64,000 nucleotides of DNA from Pedobacter xixiisoli (lineage in GTDB: Bacteria; Bacteroidota; Bacteroidia; Sphingobacteriales; Sphingobacteriaceae). The stretch covers positions 372,001-436,000 of the forward strand of contig NZ_OCMT01000003.1 in assembly GCF_900215335.1 (NCBI RefSeq), in the 5' to 3' direction. The translations under genes were made by a program, and so were the position numbers. The notes under the pieces were generated by a model, which saw only the letters and a list, made by a program, of their open reading frames with translations, was not told where the DNA came from and did not search any database. Shown here piece by piece: positions 1-8,073 of the stretch (positions are counted from its first letter, which is position 1; every line of letters begins with the position of its first letter).

Positions 1-492
1 TCCTTTAGCAGAAAAAGGTCTATCTTGTTTTTCCCAAGGCTTGCTGTCTCTTCTATCTGATGAGTTTTCGTCACGTTTACCTCTTCCGGCAAAAGGTTTG
101 TCAGACTTTTCCCAAGGTTTGTTATCTCTCTTATCAAATGATTTTTTAAAGCCTGATGTTTCGTTTGAATCTCTTCTAGGTCTTTCAGAACGAGATTGGA
201 AATCTCCACCTTTAGAATAGCTGCCTTTGTTATCTCTTTTATCGAAAGATTTTTTGAAACCTGATGTTTCATCTGAATCATTTCGTGATCTTGATGAGCG
301 AGGTTTAGCATCATCGCTCTTGTTATATTTAGAATCTCTTCTGTCATTGGTGCCGAAACTTCTGCTTTTGTTTTCGTCTTTGGCACTAAATCTTGGCTTG
401 TCACTATCTGTCTGTGCGGTTCTTCTTCCGGTTGTGCTTCTGCCTGGTTTGGACTTGTCATCCCGACTTTTCCCTTTGTTACTATTTGTCAT
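1..492 (-). CDS. N-terminal low-complexity extension of a probable rRNA pseudouridine synthase (partial)
   Basis: The reading frame is open on the minus strand from an ATG at 492 through the window edge (164 codons), so the catalytic part lies outside. What is visible is entirely Lys/Arg/Asp/Ser/Gly-rich and probably disordered, with near-repeats: SGFKKSFDKRDNK occurs twice (roughly residues 84-96 and 118-130) and KPWEKxDxPF occurs twice near the edge. Bacteroidota RluB-type 23S rRNA pseudouridine synthases commonly carry such a basic, repeat-rich N-terminal tail before the S4 and synthase domains, which is the basis for the name. A DEAD-box helicase tail or another RNA-binding protein would look similar. 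The frame itself is certain; the family is an inference. Confidence 0.55.
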   Translation of the reverse strand, partial: MTNSNKGKSRDDKSKPGRSTTGRRTAQTDSDKPRFSAKDENKSRSFGTNDRRDSKYNKSDDAKPRSSRSRNDSDETSGFKKSFDKRDNKGSYSKGGDFQSRSERPRRDSNETSGFKKSFDKRDNKPWEKSDKPFAGRGKRDENSSDRRDSKPWEKQDRPFSAKG

Positions 493-675
493 GATACGCT
501 TTTAATCGCATAAAATAATGCGGCTACAAAGTTAGCAAATTTACATGGATAAACAATTTGGAAATATACTGATTTTTCTAAAAAATACGCCATGTAAAAT
601 CTAGGCTCACAGTATTTTAAAGCTTGATTTTTGCGCTTATTTATGTAAGTGCTTGATAATTAAATAAATAAAATG

Positions 676-683
676 TACCTTTG
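676..683 (+). promoter_or_regulatory. Bacteroidota-type promoter -7 element for the lytic transglycosylase gene
   Basis: TACCTTTG fits the TAnnTTTG consensus; a TTG at 653-655 lies 20 bases upstream, as expected for the -33 element. The gene begins 38 bases downstream. Confidence 0.6.
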
Positions 684-711
684 CCGCACAAGTATTAAGT
701 GTTAACTAAAA

Positions 712-718
712 AAGGAGG
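712..718 (+). promoter_or_regulatory. Strong Shine-Dalgarno sequence (unusual in this phylum)
   Basis: AAGGAGG lies 3 bases before the ATG at 722. Nearly every other gene in the window lacks any such purine-rich core, in line with the weak use of Shine-Dalgarno pairing in Bacteroidota. It fixes the start of the following gene. Confidence 0.6.
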
Positions 719-721
719 AAG

Positions 722-1504
722 ATGTTAAAGAAACACCTCATTCCATTAACAGTAATTCTAGGATTATTGGTGATGGCAAATGTGTTTGCTTATAAGCTAC
801 CAACCAAAGTAGAAAATCTTAAGAAAGATAACTATACCAACATTACAAAAGAAACCGAAGAGCCGGTATTTTCAATAGCTCAATTAGAGTTTGCCGAAGA
901 AACATTGCCAGTTGGCGATACTCGGATAACTCAAAAAATGAAGAGAACTTTGGCTTCATTTTCTTATGGAAATTTGCAAACAAATCGTTTGCATTTAAAA
1001 GCAGCGGAATGGTTTCCTATCGTAGAGCCAATTTTGGCAGCCTATGGTATACCTAATGATTTTAAGTATCTGCCTCTAGTAGAGTCTGGCTTAAGAGGTG
1101 GGGTATCACCTAAAGGTGCGGCAGGTTACTGGCAGTTTATGCCTAGTACCGCCCGTATGTATGGATTAAAGGTGAATAAAAGAGTAGACGAGCGCTACAA
1201 CCTTAGAAAATCTACCATCGCGGCAGCAAAATATATTAAAGAACTTTATGGAGTCTTTGATAGCTGGACTTTAGTGGCAGCAGCTTACAATGTTGGCGAT
1301 GGCCACATGCGTAAGCAAATTAACCGCCAAGGGCAGGATAATTATTTCAAAATGAAACTGAATAGAGAAACAGGGGCTTATGTCTACAAACTGATCTCGA
1401 TGAAAGAAATTCTAGAAAATCCGAGCCGTAATGGTTATAAAAATCAGAAAGCGTTAATCGCATATAAACAAGTAGAAGACGTAAGTGCTACTACTGTAGA
1501 GTAA
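722..1504 (+). CDS. Lytic transglycosylase, SLT domain (MltD-like, without LysM)
   Basis: Cleaves the MurNAc-GlcNAc bond of peptidoglycan with formation of an anhydro product; acts in the periplasm. The 260-residue product starts with a signal peptide (hydrophobic core about residues 5-23). The SLT domain runs from about 95 to 210: PLVESGL places the catalytic glutamate at E121, followed by GAAGYWQFMPSTA (about 132-144) and the AAAYNVGDG motif near 190. Family members often carry C-terminal LysM repeats, and none is present here. The start is set by an adjacent AAGGAGG. The gene stands alone, with its own promoter upstream and a hairpin downstream. Periplasmic versus lipoprotein anchoring cannot be decided, but no lipobox Cys is seen. 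Confidence 0.9.
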   Translation: MLKKHLIPLTVILGLLVMANVFAYKLPTKVENLKKDNYTNITKETEEPVFSIAQLEFAEETLPVGDTRITQKMKRTLASFSYGNLQTNRLHLKAAEWFPIVEPILAAYGIPNDFKYLPLVESGLRGGVSPKGAAGYWQFMPSTARMYGLKVNKRVDERYNLRKSTIAAAKYIKELYGVFDSWTLVAAAYNVGDGHMRKQINRQGQDNYFKMKLNRETGAYVYKLISMKEILENPSRNGYKNQKALIAYKQVEDVSATTVE

Positions 1505-1540
1505 AAATTAAATTGGTATAGCTTTTTTATAAGCATTTTA

Positions 1541-1582
1541 GAAGGCTGTTTCTCTTTTCCAGGGGAAGCAGTCTTTTTGTTT
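1541..1582 (+). terminator. Rho-independent terminator after the lytic transglycosylase gene
   Basis: An imperfect stem (AGGCTGTTTC pairing with GAAGCAGTCT, including G-U pairs) is followed by a T-rich run. Confidence 0.6.
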
Positions 1583-1896
1583 TTAAACTTTTTAGCCAAA
1601 GATGTGCGGATAGTTGTAGTTCGCATAGATGTTTTTCGGCTTGTCGTCATTTTGACCGCAGCGGAGCGAAGTCTCGTACGTACGGGAGAGAATCTTTCAA
1701 TTTGTATTATAGCGCCAAAGATTTAGCTAAGCTTTCTTTCAGTTCTCCGCTACGATCGAAATGACGGAGTTCGATAGTGTTAGAAACGTAATTACTGCCT
1801 ATTCCGATTTATCGGAAAGCTTAGCATGACATTGAACTCAGCAACAAAACTGCTTTGCTTTCGATTTTTAACTTTTAACTTTCTACTTTTGAAACT
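1583..1896. repeat. Intergenic stretch with REP-like dispersed repeat
   Basis: No gene seen. From 1644 to 1766 there is an inverted pair of CGTCATTT...GCGGAGCGAAG and CTCCGCTACGATCGAAATGACG blocks, which recur with variation at 5861, 47561, 48672, 52888 and 57061. The rest is A+T-rich and holds the promoter region of the next gene. Confidence 0.5.
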
Positions 1897-2949
1897 ATGT
1901 CTTTACAGCAGTTAAAAGTTACCCGAGTTCAGCAAGAAGTTAACGAAGTAATTACGATTATTCTTGAACCTTTAGCTGGCGAAAAGCCTGTTTTTAAAGC
2001 AGGACAGTTTTTAACTTTAGCATTTCACTTGGGAAATAAAGAGTTGAGAAGGTCTTACTCGGCCTATAGTTCTCCTTTGGTAGACGAGCCCTTAGCTATT
2101 GCAGTAAAGTTGGTAGAAAATGGAGAGATCTCAAGGTTTTTACATCATTCGCTTAGGCAAGGCGATGTTGTTGAAGTAACTGAACCAAACGGAATGTTCT
2201 ATTATGACCCCGAAACGGACAAAGAAAGAACTGTTTTCCTTTTTGGTGCTGGAGTAGGAATTACACCCTTATATTCGATTCTGAAAACTGCACTGGTAGG
2301 AGAGCAAAAGTCAAAAATGGTATTGATTTACAGTAGTCGTTCTGCCGATGAAACTTTATTTCTAGAAGAATTAAAAGAATGGCAAAACATTTATCCCGAT
2401 AGGTTTAAGTTAATTAACCTTTTCAGTAATTCTAAAAACTTACTACGGGCTAGGTTAAATGGTTTTCTGGTTCACGAATTGATTAGAGAACAACTGTCTT
2501 TTAACAAAGAAGATGCACTTTTTTATACTTGTGGCCCAGTTGATTACATGGATGTTTGCCGTATTTCTATTTTGGGAGCTGGATATAAGCCTCATCAAGT
2601 AAAAAGAGAGACTTTTGTATTGCCAGAAGACGAGATAGATGAAGATGATGCTACGGAAAAAGTAGTGGATAAAAGCACCTACTCTATCAATTTAATATTT
2701 CAGGGAGAAACGCATCACTTACAAGTGCCTTGGCCTAAAAGAATTTTGGATGTAGCGCTAGAACACAAGATCAAAATACCTTACAGCTGTAGTGGTGGCG
2801 TATGTAGTACTTGTGCAGCCACTTGTATTTCTGGCGGTGTACGCATGGATTACAATGAGGTACTAACCGACGACGAAATTGCAAAAGGTAGAGTGTTGGT
2901 TTGCACTGGGCATCCTACAGAGAACGAAACGACGATAACTTGGGGGTGA
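1897..2949 (+). CDS. PaaE-like oxidoreductase: FAD/NAD(P) domain plus 2Fe-2S ferredoxin
   Basis: A 350-residue electron-transfer protein with a ferredoxin-NADP reductase-type FAD domain (about 1-100, with RSYSAYSS for flavin binding), an NAD(P) domain (about 105-235, FGAGVGITPLYS and the YTCGPVDYM motif) and a C-terminal plant-type 2Fe-2S domain (about 255-350). The cluster ligands are visible as CSGGVCSTC plus a late VCTG cysteine. The order matches PaaE, the reductase of phenylacetyl-CoA epoxygenase, and the related Hmp/HCP reductase proteins. No paaABCD genes are nearby, so the partner is unknown and it may serve another oxygenase or desaturase. It is cytoplasmic and stands alone. Confidence 0.88.
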   Translation: MSLQQLKVTRVQQEVNEVITIILEPLAGEKPVFKAGQFLTLAFHLGNKELRRSYSAYSSPLVDEPLAIAVKLVENGEISRFLHHSLRQGDVVEVTEPNGMFYYDPETDKERTVFLFGAGVGITPLYSILKTALVGEQKSKMVLIYSSRSADETLFLEELKEWQNIYPDRFKLINLFSNSKNLLRARLNGFLVHELIREQLSFNKEDALFYTCGPVDYMDVCRISILGAGYKPHQVKRETFVLPEDEIDEDDATEKVVDKSTYSINLIFQGETHHLQVPWPKRILDVALEHKIKIPYSCSGGVCSTCAATCISGGVRMDYNEVLTDDEIAKGRVLVCTGHPTENETTITWG

Positions 2950-3008
2950 GTTGCAGGTTATGAGTTAAGTGTTACGGGTTTTAGGAAGATACATTCATAA
3001 ATGCTTTT

Positions 3009-3097
3009 CTCTCCCTTTTAGGGAGAGATGCCGAAGGTAGAGAGGGTCTTATTAATTAAACCTCTCCCTAGCCCTCTCCTTGAAAAGGAGAGGGAAA
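3009..3097. repeat. Dispersed palindromic repeat (GAGAGATGCC...AGAGAGGG family)
   Basis: Two hairpins (CTCTCCC/GGGAGAG and CCCTCTCC/GGAGAGGG) surround the motif GAGAGATGCCGAAGGTAGAG. A second member lies at 21686-21790. The element abuts the 3' end of the pirin gene. Confidence 0.6.
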
Positions 3098-3106
3098 AAG
3101 TTTCTG

Positions 3107-3994
3107 CTACTTCACATTCTTGCTCTGCGGCGGCAACGGCACAAAATCAGATTCTCCTGGCACTTGCCCAAACTCTTGGTTCAGCCATCTTTGTTTGGCT
3201 TCTTCAATTAGTTCCCTGCTGCTGGCCACAAAATTCCAATAGATAAAACGTTCTTCAGGAAAAGCTTCGCCACCAAAAATATAAACCGTACTATTTGGTG
3301 CTAAAGTAAATTCACAAAGCTTGCTGTCTTTGGCTACTAAAAAGTTCTTCGGACCAAAAGTATTACCTTCACTACTCACACTGCCATCCAAAATATATAA
3401 ACCGCTTTCGCCAAAAAGTGAATCACCAATTTTCAATGTTTTTTCTTCCGTGTTTTTAATTTCAATAAAATACAAAGGGCTGTAAACTGGAATAGGAGAT
3501 TTTCTGCCAAATGCTTCTCCTGCAATTAATTTAAAGTCCACACCGTCTTCCTGCCAAGTTGGAATATCATCACCATCTGCATGGAAAAACTCCGGTTCCA
3601 TTTGTTCTAAGTGTTTTGGTAGAGCTACCCAAATCTGCAAACCATGTAGAAACTTATCGCTGTTTCTTAAGCGTTCAGGAGTGCGTTCAGAATGAGCAAT
3701 GCCTTTTCCGGCAGTCATCCAGTTCACTTGGCCCGGATTAATTTCTATTTCAGTACCTAAAGCATCGCGATGCATCATGCTGCCTTCGAAAAGATAGGTT
3801 AACGTAGATAAACCAATATGTGGGTGTGGCGCAATGTCAATATTTTGATGTTCATTCATCGCCGCCGGCCCCATATGATCAATGAAACAAAACGGACCTA
3901 CCAGTCTTTTTTCCCTAAAAGGAAGTAAACGGCCTACCAAAAAATTACCAATATCACTTGGTCTTTCTTCTATAATGAGTTGGATATTTGACAT
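3107..3994 (-). CDS. Pirin family protein
   Basis: A 295-residue bicupin of the pirin family. Bacterial pirins are metal-binding cytoplasmic proteins; some act as quercetin 2,3-dioxygenases and others as redox regulators, so the substrate is open. The N-terminal cupin shows the metal-site histidines in HPHIGLSTLTYLFEGS (about residues 57-72) and the HSER motif (about 101-104); the C-terminal cupin is about 170-270. The start at 3994 (MSNIQL) is preferred over an in-frame ATG at 4057, because the upstream codons are not pirin-like and run into a dispersed repeat. A near-consensus -7 element (TATCTTTA, minus strand, 3999-4006) sits just upstream of 3994. Confidence 0.88.
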   Translation of the reverse strand: MSNIQLIIEERPSDIGNFLVGRLLPFREKRLVGPFCFIDHMGPAAMNEHQNIDIAPHPHIGLSTLTYLFEGSMMHRDALGTEIEINPGQVNWMTAGKGIAHSERTPERLRNSDKFLHGLQIWVALPKHLEQMEPEFFHADGDDIPTWQEDGVDFKLIAGEAFGRKSPIPVYSPLYFIEIKNTEEKTLKIGDSLFGESGLYILDGSVSSEGNTFGPKNFLVAKDSKLCEFTLAPNSTVYIFGGEAFPEERFIYWNFVASSRELIEEAKQRWLNQEFGQVPGESDFVPLPPQSKNVK

Positions 3995-4028
3995 GATATA
4001 AAGATAGGGTTTTTGTTTTTTTGATTTA

Positions 4029-4240
4029 GCCACAGACGCACAGATTTTGTTTTGCATTTACGCTAAATAGTACGTCATTCTCAACTTGATTGAGAATCTT
4101 AATGCGGATAGTTAATCAATCATTTTATTGCGCATTACGATTAGCTTCGCTGAGCACTTTGTGGTTCCCGCCGACGCGGGAATGAAGACCGAGTAAAGAT
4201 AGAAGTATACGAGCGGAAAAACTATCTGTGTATCTGTGGC
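4029..4240. repeat. 212-bp element with 17-bp terminal inverted repeats
   Basis: The ends GCCACAGACGCACAGAT (4029-4045) and ATCTGTGTATCTGTGGC (4224-4240) are inverted copies matching at 15 of 17 positions. Inside are other repeat fragments (a GTCATTCTCAACTTGATTGA block and a CCCGC...GCGGGAATGA hairpin). No gene is inside. Confidence 0.6.
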
Positions 4241-4261
4241 AAACGAAACGATAGATAAATG

Positions 4262-4269
4262 TATTTTTG
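4262..4269 (+). promoter_or_regulatory. -7 promoter element for the SulP transporter gene
   Basis: TATTTTTG fits TAnnTTTG and lies 20 bases before the ATG at 4290. Transcription would start downstream of the alternative ATG at 4236, which argues against that start. Confidence 0.5.
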
Positions 4270-4289
4270 TGCCAACAAAACCAACATAC

Positions 4290-5801
4290 ATGCCCCTTTT
4301 CGATTTCAAACAGAAAATCAATTATAAAAACGAAATACTTGCCGGATTAACCGTTGCGATGACGATGATTCCAGAATCGCTTTCATTCGCCATCTTGGCA
4401 GGATTTCCTCCACTAACAGGTTTGTATGCAGCGTTTATCATGGGTTTGGTCACGGCGGTTTTAGGCGGTAGACCTGGCTTGGTTTCTGGTGGAGCAGGGG
4501 CTACGGTAATTACCTTAATTGCACTAATGAAACTTCACGGTTTAGAATATGTGTTTGCTGCGGTGGTAGTAGCTGGTGTAATTCAGATAGCAGTGGGTTT
4601 ATTTAAATTAGGTAAATTCATCCGGCTGGTGCCACAATCCGTAATGTATGGTTTTGTAAATGGACTGGCGATTGTGATTTTCATGTCGCAGCTAACACAG
4701 TTCAAAGTACAAGGCAGCGAAGAATGGTTAAGTGGGAGACCTTTATATACGATGTTAGGTCTGGTAGCATTAACCATTTTTACAGTATGGCTTTGGCCTA
4801 AAATCACGAAGGCAGTTCCGGCATCATTAGTGGCGATAATAGTAGTTTTTGCAGCGGTGCTCATTTTTGGCATCCAAACCAAAACCGTAAGTGATATCGC
4901 TTCTGTAGCTGGCGGATTTCCACCATTTCATATTCCAGAAGTACCCTTTACCTTCGAAACTTTAAAAATTGTCTTTCCTTTTGGGTTGATTATGGCGATG
5001 GTAGGTTTAACCGAAGGCTTGCTCACACTGAATTTAGTGGATGAAATTGTTGGGAACAAAGGCAATGGTAATAGAGAAAGTATGGCGCAAGGAACTGCAA
5101 ATATCCTTAATGGTTTCTTCTTTGGTATGGGCGGTTGCCCGATGATTGCACAAACTTTAGTCAATCTTTCTGCTGGTGCAAGAGCTAGATTGTCAGCAAT
5201 TATCGGCTCGTTAACTATTCTGCTGATTATTTTAGTCGGTGCCCCAGTGATTGGCAAATTACCGATGGCAGCACTAACAGGTGTAATGATGATGGTAGCC
5301 ATTGGGACTTTTGAGTGGAGCAGTTTCCGTATCATTAAAAAAATGCCCAAAGCAGATATCCTGATTGGTGTAATTGTAGCTGCTATTACGGTGTTTATGC
5401 ACAATTTAGCTTTAGCGGTGTTAATCGGTGTAATTATGTCGGCCTTGGTGTTTGCTTGGGAAAGTGCCAGAAGAATTAGAGCGAGAAAGTATATCGATGA
5501 AGATGGCGTGAAACACTACGAAATCTTTGGTCCGTTGTTTTTTGGCTCTACCACTGCATTCCTAGAAAAATTCGATGTACAGGAAGATCCAGAAAATGTA
5601 GTGATTGATTTCAAAGAAAGTCGTATTGCAGATATGAGTGCTATTGATGCGGTACATAAAATTACCGACCGTTACCGAAAACTTAATAAGTCAGTTACTT
5701 TAAAGCACCTAAGTGCAGATAGTAGAAAGTTGCTGAGAAATGCCGCTGGGGCAATTGAGGTAAATATAGATGATCCTGTTTACGCAGTGGCGGATAGATA
5801 A
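4290..5801 (+). CDS. SulP family anion transporter with STAS domain
   Basis: An inner-membrane SLC26/SulP-type transporter of about 503 residues. Bacterial members move sulfate, bicarbonate or dicarboxylates, usually with Na+ or H+; the substrate cannot be read from the sequence. The N-terminal family signature is visible (ETLAGLTVA-like EILAGLTVAMTMIPES, then AGFPPLTGLYAAFI), followed by about 12-14 hydrophobic segments to roughly residue 395, then a cytoplasmic STAS domain (about 415-503, VVIDFKESRIADMSAIDA). The start at 4290 is chosen because a promoter element lies between it and the upstream ATG. No carbonic anhydrase gene is adjacent, so a bicarbonate role is not supported by context. 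Confidence 0.9.
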   Translation: MPLFDFKQKINYKNEILAGLTVAMTMIPESLSFAILAGFPPLTGLYAAFIMGLVTAVLGGRPGLVSGGAGATVITLIALMKLHGLEYVFAAVVVAGVIQIAVGLFKLGKFIRLVPQSVMYGFVNGLAIVIFMSQLTQFKVQGSEEWLSGRPLYTMLGLVALTIFTVWLWPKITKAVPASLVAIIVVFAAVLIFGIQTKTVSDIASVAGGFPPFHIPEVPFTFETLKIVFPFGLIMAMVGLTEGLLTLNLVDEIVGNKGNGNRESMAQGTANILNGFFFGMGGCPMIAQTLVNLSAGARARLSAIIGSLTILLIILVGAPVIGKLPMAALTGVMMMVAIGTFEWSSFRIIKKMPKADILIGVIVAAITVFMHNLALAVLIGVIMSALVFAWESARRIRARKYIDEDGVKHYEIFGPLFFGSTTAFLEKFDVQEDPENVVIDFKESRIADMSAIDAVHKITDRYRKLNKSVTLKHLSADSRKLLRNAAGAIEVNIDDPVYAVADR

Positions 5802-5860
5802 TGTGAGGATTGGTTGATGTGATGATTAGCTAATGAGGTCGCAGTGGCGTAAAAAAAAAC

Positions 5861-5900
5861 CGTCATTTCGATGAGAAAGAACGACGAAGTAATCTTTCAT
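5861..5900. repeat. REP-like repeat copy
   Basis: CGTCATTTCGATGAGAAAGA followed by ACGACGAAGTAATCTTTCAT. The same pattern recurs at 52888-52925. Confidence 0.55.
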
Positions 5901-5982
5901 TTTGAGTTAAAAACGTGCTCAACAAAGCGAGGGGAAAAACTAGCTAATTAGCACATTCACTAATTAGCTAATTCAAAAATAT

Positions 5983-7188
5983 CTATGCTTCAGGGGCTTT
6001 TTGCAAACCAGGTATCTCTACCATTTCATTTGCATCAGCAGCGTAATCTACACCAGCCACATCAAAACCAAAAAGGTTTAAGAAGTCTTTTTTGTAGCCA
6101 GCTAAATCGCCAGTTGATGGCAAAGTATCAGTATCAGCAGTTTTCCAAAGTTCGGCAACTGCAGCCTGTACATCATCTTGCATTTCCCAATCGTCAATTC
6201 TGATACGACCTTTCTCATCCACAGGAACATCGCCGCCAGTATATAATCTTTCGCTGAACAAGCGCTCAATTTGCTCAATACAACCTTCGTGTAAACCTTT
6301 TTCTTTCATGGTTTTGTACAAGAAAGAAATATATAAAGGAATAACAGGAATAGCCGAACTTGCTTGCGTTACCAAAGCCTTGTTTACAGAAACATAAGCT
6401 TTTCCGTTCAAGCCAGCTAATTTATCGGTGATGGTAAAAGCTGTAGCCTCTAAATGGTCTTTCGCTCTACCTATGGTTCCTTTACGGTAAACCGCTTCAG
6501 TAACAGCAGGGCCAATGTACGAGTAAGCAACCGTAGTAAAGCCTTCAGCCAATACGCCAGCAGCTTTCAAATCGTCAATCCACATTTCCCAATCTTCGCC
6601 GCCCATTACGGCAACTGTATTTTCAATTTCTTCTTCGTTAGCAGGCTCAATTGTTACTGTAGAAACAACACCCGTGTGGAAATCAACCGTTTTATCACTG
6701 AAAGTACCGCCAATTGGCTTTAAAGTAGAACGATGCGTAACACCAGTTTTTGGGTTAGTTCTTACAGGTGAAGCCAAGCTGTAGATGATCAAATCCACCT
6801 GACCTAAGTCAGCTTTGATTAAATCGATAGTTTGTTGCTTAACCTCGTTAGAGAAAGCGTCACCGTTAATGCTTTTTGCATATAAACCGTCTGCTTGTGC
6901 TTGTTTCTCGAAAGCGGCAGTGTTGTACCAACCTGGCGAAGCCGTTTTGCCTTCTTTAGGTTCTTTCTCGAAATAAACACCAATTGTAGAAGCACCAGAG
7001 CCATAAGCCGCGGTAATTCTCGATGCCAAGCCAAAGCCTGTAGAAGCGCCAATTACCAAAACTCTTTTCGGTCCGTTGTTAGCACCCTTAGATTTTACAT
7101 ATTCAATTTGGTTTTTCACGTTCTGTGCAGCACCATCTGGATGAGCCGTTAAACAGATAAAACCACGCATTCTAGGTTCAATAATCAT
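5983..7188 (-). CDS. fabV: Trans-2-enoyl-CoA/ACP reductase FabV
   Basis: Catalyses the NADH-dependent last step of fatty acid elongation, reducing trans-2-enoyl-ACP (or -CoA). At 401 residues it has the typical FabV length, longer than FabI. Visible features: MIIEPRMRGFICLTAHPDGA at the start, the cofactor motif VLVIGASTGFGLASRI (about 44-59), and the active-site region AYSYIGP...YRKGTIGRAK, containing the Tyr and Lys of the family's extended Y-x8-K arrangement (about 220-245). The gene is alone between repeats. FabV enzymes are known to be poorly inhibited by triclosan. Confidence 0.95.
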   Translation of the reverse strand: MIIEPRMRGFICLTAHPDGAAQNVKNQIEYVKSKGANNGPKRVLVIGASTGFGLASRITAAYGSGASTIGVYFEKEPKEGKTASPGWYNTAAFEKQAQADGLYAKSINGDAFSNEVKQQTIDLIKADLGQVDLIIYSLASPVRTNPKTGVTHRSTLKPIGGTFSDKTVDFHTGVVSTVTIEPANEEEIENTVAVMGGEDWEMWIDDLKAAGVLAEGFTTVAYSYIGPAVTEAVYRKGTIGRAKDHLEATAFTITDKLAGLNGKAYVSVNKALVTQASSAIPVIPLYISFLYKTMKEKGLHEGCIEQIERLFSERLYTGGDVPVDEKGRIRIDDWEMQDDVQAAVAELWKTADTDTLPSTGDLAGYKKDFLNLFGFDVAGVDYAADANEMVEIPGLQKAPEA

Positions 7189-7638
7189 AATATTGTTTTG
7201 TTATAAAGCCAGCCTCGGCCAGCAATCCTTTGTCAAAGCTACCTATTTTTTTGTGGTCTGCAAATTTCGTAAAGACAGAAGATCTTCTGTCTCTAAACGA
7301 TACTGAATAATTGCCTTCATCTTTAATAATTATTCTTTTGAAAAGCAAAGCTTGTATTTCATTGGCGAATGTAGTCCTTTGCTTTGTTCTAATGCTTCAT
7401 TGCCCTGCGCTCCATTTTGCATAGCCACTTCGCCAAGGTTTATTTTACGAAGGCTGTGGCACTTGGCTGGTTTGAATAGTAAAGTTATTCGTTCAATAGC
7501 CCAGATTGAAGCGAACACGTAGTTGGCAAACCTATGTGTTTGCCAACGAAGTAAAGCGAAAAGCGGGACGAACGATGCAGGGAGCATTGTCTCTGTGCTT
7601 CAAAATTCAAAACATTAAAGAGTTAACAAAAGTTAAGA
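7189..7638. other. Intergenic region with an unassigned ~260-bp structured stretch (7330-7590)
   Basis: The part from 7330 to 7587 is open on the minus strand for 85 codons, but the predicted peptide has no recognisable domain, no upstream promoter and no family I can name, so I do not call it a gene. It holds a perfect 9-bp stem (TTGGCAAAC/GTTTGCCAA, 7523-7546). Its higher GC differs from the flanks, which suggests a repeat or structured element. Confidence 0.35.
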
Positions 7639-8073
7639 TTATCTTTCAATTTTGATAAAAGAGCCATCCATATTGAACTCAAGATTTAATCCGTTGTTCA
7701 ATTCAATTTGTTGATGATTCGATTCTAGCTCCCAGTCGGTAATGAATTGGTTAGGGTAATTGGCGGTTACATAGGTTAAAATAGCAGGCGGTATTACAGA
7801 GTTTGGTAATCTGGTGTTGCCTTCAATGCTAGTAATGCCGAAGTTTTCGTCAAATTCCAGTTCGAAATTTCCTTCTAAACTAATGTCGTAACTTTCCTTG
7901 TTGTTGTCATTATTCTTCACTGCCTTAATGATGGCATTGTTTGGGAAATGTGCTGAAACAAACACGCCAATCGGTAAAGGAACTTTGTCTCCAGAAAGCA
8001 TAGTGTCGTCTTTATCGCATGAGGCAAAAAATAGAATCATAGCAACGGCAAATAATTTGGTAAATAATTTCAT
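7639..8073 (-). CDS. PepSY-like lipoprotein (putative beta-lactamase-inhibitor-like fold)
   Basis: A 144-residue lipoprotein: signal peptide with lipobox FASC giving lipidated Cys19, then two PepSY-like repeats of the PF11396 type (about 35-85 and 92-142), each with the pattern IxxxHFPNxxIxxxxxxxxxxxYDIxL...EFD. Such small proteins are widespread in Bacteroidota, sit at the cell envelope, and have no established biochemical role. The gene stands alone between a structured intergenic stretch and the long uvrA upstream region. The motif assignment is good; the function is unknown. Confidence 0.8.
   Translation of the reverse strand: MKLFTKLFAVAMILFFASCDKDDTMLSGDKVPLPIGVFVSAHFPNNAIIKAVKNNDNNKESYDISLEGNFELEFDENFGITSIEGNTRLPNSVIPPAILTYVTANYPNQFITDWELESNHQQIELNNGLNLEFNMDGSFIKIER

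Noticed and set aside
100..290. Tandem DNA repeats resembling a CRISPR array
   Set aside because: The repeats are in frame with a basic protein, irregular in spacing and diverged.
227..505. Plus-strand frame of 92 codons at the left edge
   Set aside because: It is antisense to the basic, repeat-rich minus-strand gene; its Leu/Ser-rich product is what the reverse of Lys/Arg/Asp codons gives.
4236..4289. Longer SulP protein starting at 4236
   Set aside because: A TATTTTTG promoter element lies between the two ATGs, and the extra residues are repeat-derived.
5983..7188. FabI-type enoyl reductase
   Set aside because: Length (401) and the MIIEPRMRGFIC start with a long Y...K spacing fit FabV, not FabI.
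7330..7587. 85-codon minus-strand frame as a gene
   Set aside because: No recognisable domain, no promoter and no signal peptide; kept only as an unplaced structured stretch.
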